Below, piece by piece: positions 60,215 through 64,000 of a DNA stretch of 64,000 bases. Below the pieces are notes generated by a model. The model saw only the letters and a list, made by a program, of their open reading frames with translations, was not told the origin of the DNA and made no database searches. This stretch comes from Acinetobacter sp. ANC 3903. GTDB taxonomy: Bacteria; Pseudomonadota; Gammaproteobacteria; Pseudomonadales; Moraxellaceae. Every line of letters begins with the position of its first letter. Positions within the stretch are counted from its first letter, which is position 1. The translations under genes and the position numbers were made by a program. The stretch lies in NCBI RefSeq assembly GCF_002135315.1, contig NZ_NEGA01000008.1:1-64000 (forward strand), given 5' to 3'.

Positions 60215-62320
60215 TTAAAAAGCTTTAGTTATGCTTAATCCTGCGCTCCAGTTTAAACCATCCGCTGGTTCAAAAAAGCGCCCATTACCATCATTTACAA
60301 TCACGGAACCGAGATAGTTTTGATCAAATAAATTATCTACCCGGGCAAAAGTACGCACTTTCCAGTCGGCCTGTTTCCAGACATAACCGGCATTGGCCGA
60401 GACGACACTATAGCTTGGTGCAGCATCGCTATTTGCATCATCGACATAGACTTTATCCATATAGCGCACATCCACACCTGCATTAAATCCGGTTTCCGGT
60501 TGCCAGCCCAAAGCTGCAAAAGCCTGATTTTTGGCGATGCCTGGAATCTTGGTTCCCTTCTGCACAGTGCTGTCTGGAATCGCCGCATCAAAAGTGGCAT
60601 CAATAAAGCTATAACTGGCCTCAGCCTTTAAATGTTGCCACAAGTTTTTATTCCAGGACAGCTCTAAACCTTGGCGCAAAGTTTGATCGGCATTTTTATA
60701 GGTTGCCCGCCCATCAATGGTGCCTGCCGAGACAATGTCATCTTTGGTTTTGGACTGGAAAATGGCGGCAGTAAAATGACCTAAAGGGTTTTGACTTTTT
60801 AGTCCCAGTTCATAGTTGTCACTACTGGCAGGTTTTAAATTGAAATTCATGCCATCATTTGCGGAATAGGCCATTTCAGTAAAGGTCGGTGTTTCAAAAC
60901 CTTTGGCATAGCTGGCATAGGCATTGAACTGGTCGTTGATTTTCCAGGTTAAAGCGGCTGATGGTAAAACCTTGTCATAATCGGTCTTACCGCTGCCATC
61001 CGCATTGCCTGCCACAATATAGTGATCTTTAGACTCATAATGCACATTGCTATAACGTAGCCCAGCATCCAACGTCCAACTTGGTAACACATCCCAAGAG
61101 GCTTGCAGATAAGGGTCTAAGTTCCATAAAAGATTCTGTTCATCACGGCGTAAATTACCTTTTACGCCAAACTGCCCATTGGCATTAAAGTTTTCATAAC
61201 CCTGACGGTCTTCATCCATATAATCGAAGGCCAGACCTGCTGTCAGGCGTGTATTGGGTAAAAGATTCTTTCCAATCCAGCGGATATCTGTACCGTAATA
61301 GTCACGGCTAAAATCTATCACACCACCTGCATGGCGCGGATTATTTTGCGGCGCTTGAGGAATCGATTGATATTGTGTGACTTCACGATGCCCTGCATAA
61401 ACCATGGCATACAGTTCATGCTGATCAGTGACTGGTTTTGACCAGGTCAGCCCGGTCTGGGTTTGATTAATTTCCTTGCGCACGTCATAGATATTGTTGG
61501 CATCATTGACCTGTTTAGGATTGGCTTGCCACTGTTGGCGGGTTAGGCCTTGCGGATCATCCGCATTGATGTCGACATGATTCACAACCCAGTTTAGCTT
61601 GGAGCCATCTGCTAAGTCCCAGCTCAGTTTGGCATTGCTTAAGACTTTATTGGCAGCGCTATGATCACGGTAGCCATCGGTATCGAAATAAGATGAACTG
61701 ACCACATAGCTCGGCTCACCGGCTTGATCCGCACCGCCTTGCAGTACCACATCGGCACGGCTTTTATTGTGACTGCCGCCTGAATACCCCACTTCAATGG
61801 AATCTTTGCCTTCACCCTGTTTGGTCGAAGTTAAAATTGTCCCGCCAGATGAGTTGCCATAAAGTGAAGAAAATAGCCCACCCAGTACTTCAATATGGCT
61901 CAGACTGCTTAAATCGATATTTGAGGTTTGCCCTTGACCATCCGGCATGGTCGCTGGAATTCCATCCACATAGAGACGGATACCACGAACCCCAAAAGTT
62001 GAACGTGCGCCAAAGCCACGCATGGAAATCTGCAAATCCTGGGCATAGTTTTCACGATTATTCAGTTGTAAACCCGGCACCCCTTTTAAGGTTTCAGAAA
62101 GATTGACCCCTAAGTTATTTTCATTTTGCTTTTGTTCAACACGATAGACCGATGCAGGCGTTTCAAGCCATGCGGTATCTGTACGGGTCGCTTGGATTTT
62201 TATTGTGGGAAGTAAAACAGGTTCCGTAGAACCTGTTTGTGCATATAAGCTTTGGCAGATACATGCTGTCAAGCAAAGCAAACTAGTATTCAAGGAACCC
62301 CGAAGATATTTACTTTGCAT
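60215..62320 (-). CDS. pqqU: TonB-dependent receptor, PqqU/YncD-like (PQQ uptake)
   Basis: 701 aa with a signal peptide (to about residue 27), plug domain and 22-strand barrel ending I-T-K-A-F. It tracks E. coli YncD/PqqU closely, e.g. L-S-E-T-L-K-G-V-P-G-L-Q near residue 79, I-R-L-Y-V-D-G-I-P-A-T-M-P-D-G-Q-G-Q near 113, and F-A-R-V-D-N-L-F-D near the end. PqqU imports pyrroloquinoline quinone across the outer membrane using TonB energy. Here it follows a carbohydrate porin by 22 bp, consistent with supplying PQQ to a periplasmic sugar dehydrogenase. Specificity is inferred from homology. Confidence 0.85.
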   Translation of the reverse strand: MQSKYLRGSLNTSLLCLTACICQSLYAQTGSTEPVLLPTIKIQATRTDTAWLETPASVYRVEQKQNENNLGVNLSETLKGVPGLQLNNRENYAQDLQISMRGFGARSTFGVRGIRLYVDGIPATMPDGQGQTSNIDLSSLSHIEVLGGLFSSLYGNSSGGTILTSTKQGEGKDSIEVGYSGGSHNKSRADVVLQGGADQAGEPSYVVSSSYFDTDGYRDHSAANKVLSNAKLSWDLADGSKLNWVVNHVDINADDPQGLTRQQWQANPKQVNDANNIYDVRKEINQTQTGLTWSKPVTDQHELYAMVYAGHREVTQYQSIPQAPQNNPRHAGGVIDFSRDYYGTDIRWIGKNLLPNTRLTAGLAFDYMDEDRQGYENFNANGQFGVKGNLRRDEQNLLWNLDPYLQASWDVLPSWTLDAGLRYSNVHYESKDHYIVAGNADGSGKTDYDKVLPSAALTWKINDQFNAYASYAKGFETPTFTEMAYSANDGMNFNLKPASSDNYELGLKSQNPLGHFTAAIFQSKTKDDIVSAGTIDGRATYKNADQTLRQGLELSWNKNLWQHLKAEASYSFIDATFDAAIPDSTVQKGTKIPGIAKNQAFAALGWQPETGFNAGVDVRYMDKVYVDDANSDAAPSYSVVSANAGYVWKQADWKVRTFARVDNLFDQNYLGSVIVNDGNGRFFEPADGLNWSAGLSITKAF

Positions 62321-62342
62321 AGATCGGTACCTGCTTTTTAAA

Positions 62343-63608
62343 TTAGAAGATGATTTTTGATCCTAAGCCTAATACAAATGCATTATCGACATTGTTGGTT
62401 GAACCCGGGTTAATCACGTATTGTAGATTTGGACGAATCATTAACCACTTGGTCGGATAATAGCTATAGTTCAATTCCACATTATATTCCGCACTGGCAT
62501 CAAATACAGGGTTTGTTACACGATCGTTTACATGTACACGGTTTACCGCTAAACCAAGAATATCGTTCGGCTGTGAGTCGAATAAGCCAATATATTTCAC
62601 GCCCAGTTGCTGTGAATTATCTACTTTATTGGTGATGCGATCATGCCAGCTAAAGTTGGCAAAACTATGCAAACCTTGCTTGCCTGAACCGGTAGAAGTC
62701 AATTGTTGCTCTACAGCCAACCAGCCTGCAAAGGTACGGTCTTCGCCAACAGTGCCTTTTGCATAAGCAACATCATATTGGTTTTTAGCTTCATCGGCCG
62801 TGTTGTACATACCACCTACGCGGTAACTACCCGGTAAACCATTCACCAATGATTTAGGCGTCCAGATCACTTCCACAGGAATAGTGACACCATCTGCATT
62901 GTCAGTATCCAGGTTCCAGCCGTGCCGTTCCAAAGCATTTTCAGGATTAAATTCATATACACCCACTTGTGCCGCAATTTCAGGAGTCGCTTGGTATTTC
63001 ACGCGACCACCCCATTGCGCAACCGGAGTATTCATCCAGATATTGCCTTGCCATTTGCCCATTTGTGCAGCACAAAATGCAGTACTTTGGAAATCGCAAG
63101 CCATTACATTAAAGTCCATCCCCATGCCTAAACGGCCGGCTTTCACGCTGATGCCTTGCTCTTTAAAATTCTTTTCAATCGACAATTCGCTTATACGCGT
63201 TTTTTGGTTGCCACGACCAAAGTTAGCCTGCACATTGGCAAATTGCGGTGCAGCAGGATCTTGCAAATCATCCAGCGTTGTACTTTGGCCTTGGCGTGCG
63301 CTGACTGCAGCACGAATCGTTACCCCATCCCAGCCTGCCAGTTTTTCCATATCTAGCGCCGAGCCTAACCAGAGTTGGCTTGCTACTGTTGCAGCATGAT
63401 CTTCATGACGGCCACCTTCTGCCAGATAAGCAGCATCTGCAGCAATATTGGCATCAAACTTCACCCCTTGCCCGGCCAGTTCGCTACGTTTACCGTTCCA
63501 GTCACCTAATAGATACTGACCATTTGGATCAAATGCTTCAGCGGCTTGAGTTTGGGTCATGGCAGCCAACATAAATGCAGGTAATAGAGCTAGACTAAAT
63601 TTTTTCAT
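62343..63608 (-). CDS. oprB: OprB-family carbohydrate porin
   Basis: 421 aa with a signal peptide (about residues 1-22, ending T-Q-A). The OprB opening Y-L-L-G-D-W-N-G-K-R-S-E-L-A-G-Q-G-V is clear, and the protein ends in a strand with terminal Phe (S-K-I-I-F). OprB porins pass glucose and other sugars across the outer membrane. It is the first gene of an apparent oprB-pqqU-OYE unit. The 390-bp upstream region should hold its promoter. Confidence 0.9.
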   Translation of the reverse strand: MKKFSLALLPAFMLAAMTQTQAAEAFDPNGQYLLGDWNGKRSELAGQGVKFDANIAADAAYLAEGGRHEDHAATVASQLWLGSALDMEKLAGWDGVTIRAAVSARQGQSTTLDDLQDPAAPQFANVQANFGRGNQKTRISELSIEKNFKEQGISVKAGRLGMGMDFNVMACDFQSTAFCAAQMGKWQGNIWMNTPVAQWGGRVKYQATPEIAAQVGVYEFNPENALERHGWNLDTDNADGVTIPVEVIWTPKSLVNGLPGSYRVGGMYNTADEAKNQYDVAYAKGTVGEDRTFAGWLAVEQQLTSTGSGKQGLHSFANFSWHDRITNKVDNSQQLGVKYIGLFDSQPNDILGLAVNRVHVNDRVTNPVFDASAEYNVELNYSYYPTKWLMIRPNLQYVINPGSTNNVDNAFVLGLGSKIIF

Positions 63609-64000
63609 GAGAGAACCAGAATATGGGAAATTTTTAGGTAAAAATCAATTCATTGAATTGATATTATTATGTGAAAATTACCCAATTTTTAAATTCTTAT
63701 CCCAGCTTTTTTTTTATCACTTATTCAATAAAAAGTTATAAATTATTAAAAACAAATAACTATTAGTATAATTAAAAGTATATATGTTTTTATTTTTCAT
63801 TATTTTAAGTAACCAAAATTTCAACCAAACCACCTAATATTTAATCTTTAATCTGCTATTTAATTCAACCATTTGTTTTATTTTTAAACTATTTATACAT
63901 TATCAAAAAACCAATAAAAATGAGGCTTTACCCAGCCTCTTTATAATCAGTACTTGCATTCACTGACTTACAACCCGATATTAGCTCTAAATACGCACCA
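63609..64000. other. AT-rich upstream region with a minus-strand terminator
   Basis: Promoter region of oprB, very AT-rich. GAGGCT (63922-63927) / AGCCTC (63934-63939), followed on the minus strand by ATTTTTATT, would end a transcript entering from the right. A minus-strand frame reaching the edge ends W-C-V-F-R-A-N-I-G-L with a stop at 63968, 28 bp before the hairpin; it may be the 3' end of such a gene, but eleven codons are too few to call. Confidence 0.55.

Noticed and set aside
63968..64000. 3' end of a minus-strand gene at the right edge
   Set aside because: Only eleven codons visible; kept as a remark in the intergenic entry because a terminator follows.

Overview
The window looks like a chromosomal segment of an Acinetobacter (Moraxellaceae). 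The basis is the RpoB/RpoC lengths (1362 and 1399 aa), the AT-rich coding style, the hemJ-type protoporphyrinogen oxidase, and a dadA-alr-ridA-cycA cluster with a divergent Lrp-type regulator. No 16S gene is present and no search was run, so the genus is an inference; RpoB would settle the species.

Layout. 1-2.2 kb: two poorly characterised plus-strand genes, the first entering from the left edge through a GAGACC hexamer array encoding Glu-Thr repeats. 2.3-10.8 kb: htpG behind a heat-shock-type promoter, small envelope proteins (LprI-like, OmpW, glycine-zipper lipoprotein), a Na+/H+ antiporter-family carrier and two alpha/beta hydrolases. 10.9-27.9 kb: a single minus-strand run of translation and transcription genes, read as rpsL-rpsG-fusA-tuf-tRNA-Trp-secE-nusG-rplK-rplA-rplJ-rplL-rpoB-rpoC. 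28-31.5 kb: an EcsC-family protein, fabB and hemJ. 31.6-36.6 kb: D-/L-alanine catabolism (cycA, ridA, alr/dadX, dadA, lrp). 36.6-44 kb: housekeeping genes (HAD phosphatase, thiD, yjdM, rraB, rluA) mixed with decay: a frameshifted muconate-isomerase-like pseudogene, a catalase-family gene with its middle deleted, and a MITE-like element.

44-52.4 kb is the accessory part: small hypothetical genes, two copies of an unexplained repeat of about 270 bp (A 45191-45464, B 46827-47096), and a retron. The retron has a promoter, an msr-msd RNA closed by a 12-bp a1/a2 stem, and a reverse transcriptase fused to a C-terminal TOPRIM-like domain, an Ec67 (Retron-Eco2)-like architecture. A DUF4041 protein at 42.6 kb, related to the membrane-associated anti-phage SNIPE family but without its nuclease domain, lies 7 kb away. 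Together they make two defence-related loci in 10 kb.

52.5-64 kb: acnD (2-methylisocitrate dehydratase) without adjacent prp genes, ygfZ, a Sel1-repeat protein, an AEC-family transporter, and a tight minus-strand cluster oprB - pqqU-like TonB receptor - Old Yellow Enzyme. The porin/receptor pair fits sugar entry combined with scavenging of PQQ for a periplasmic quinoprotein dehydrogenase.
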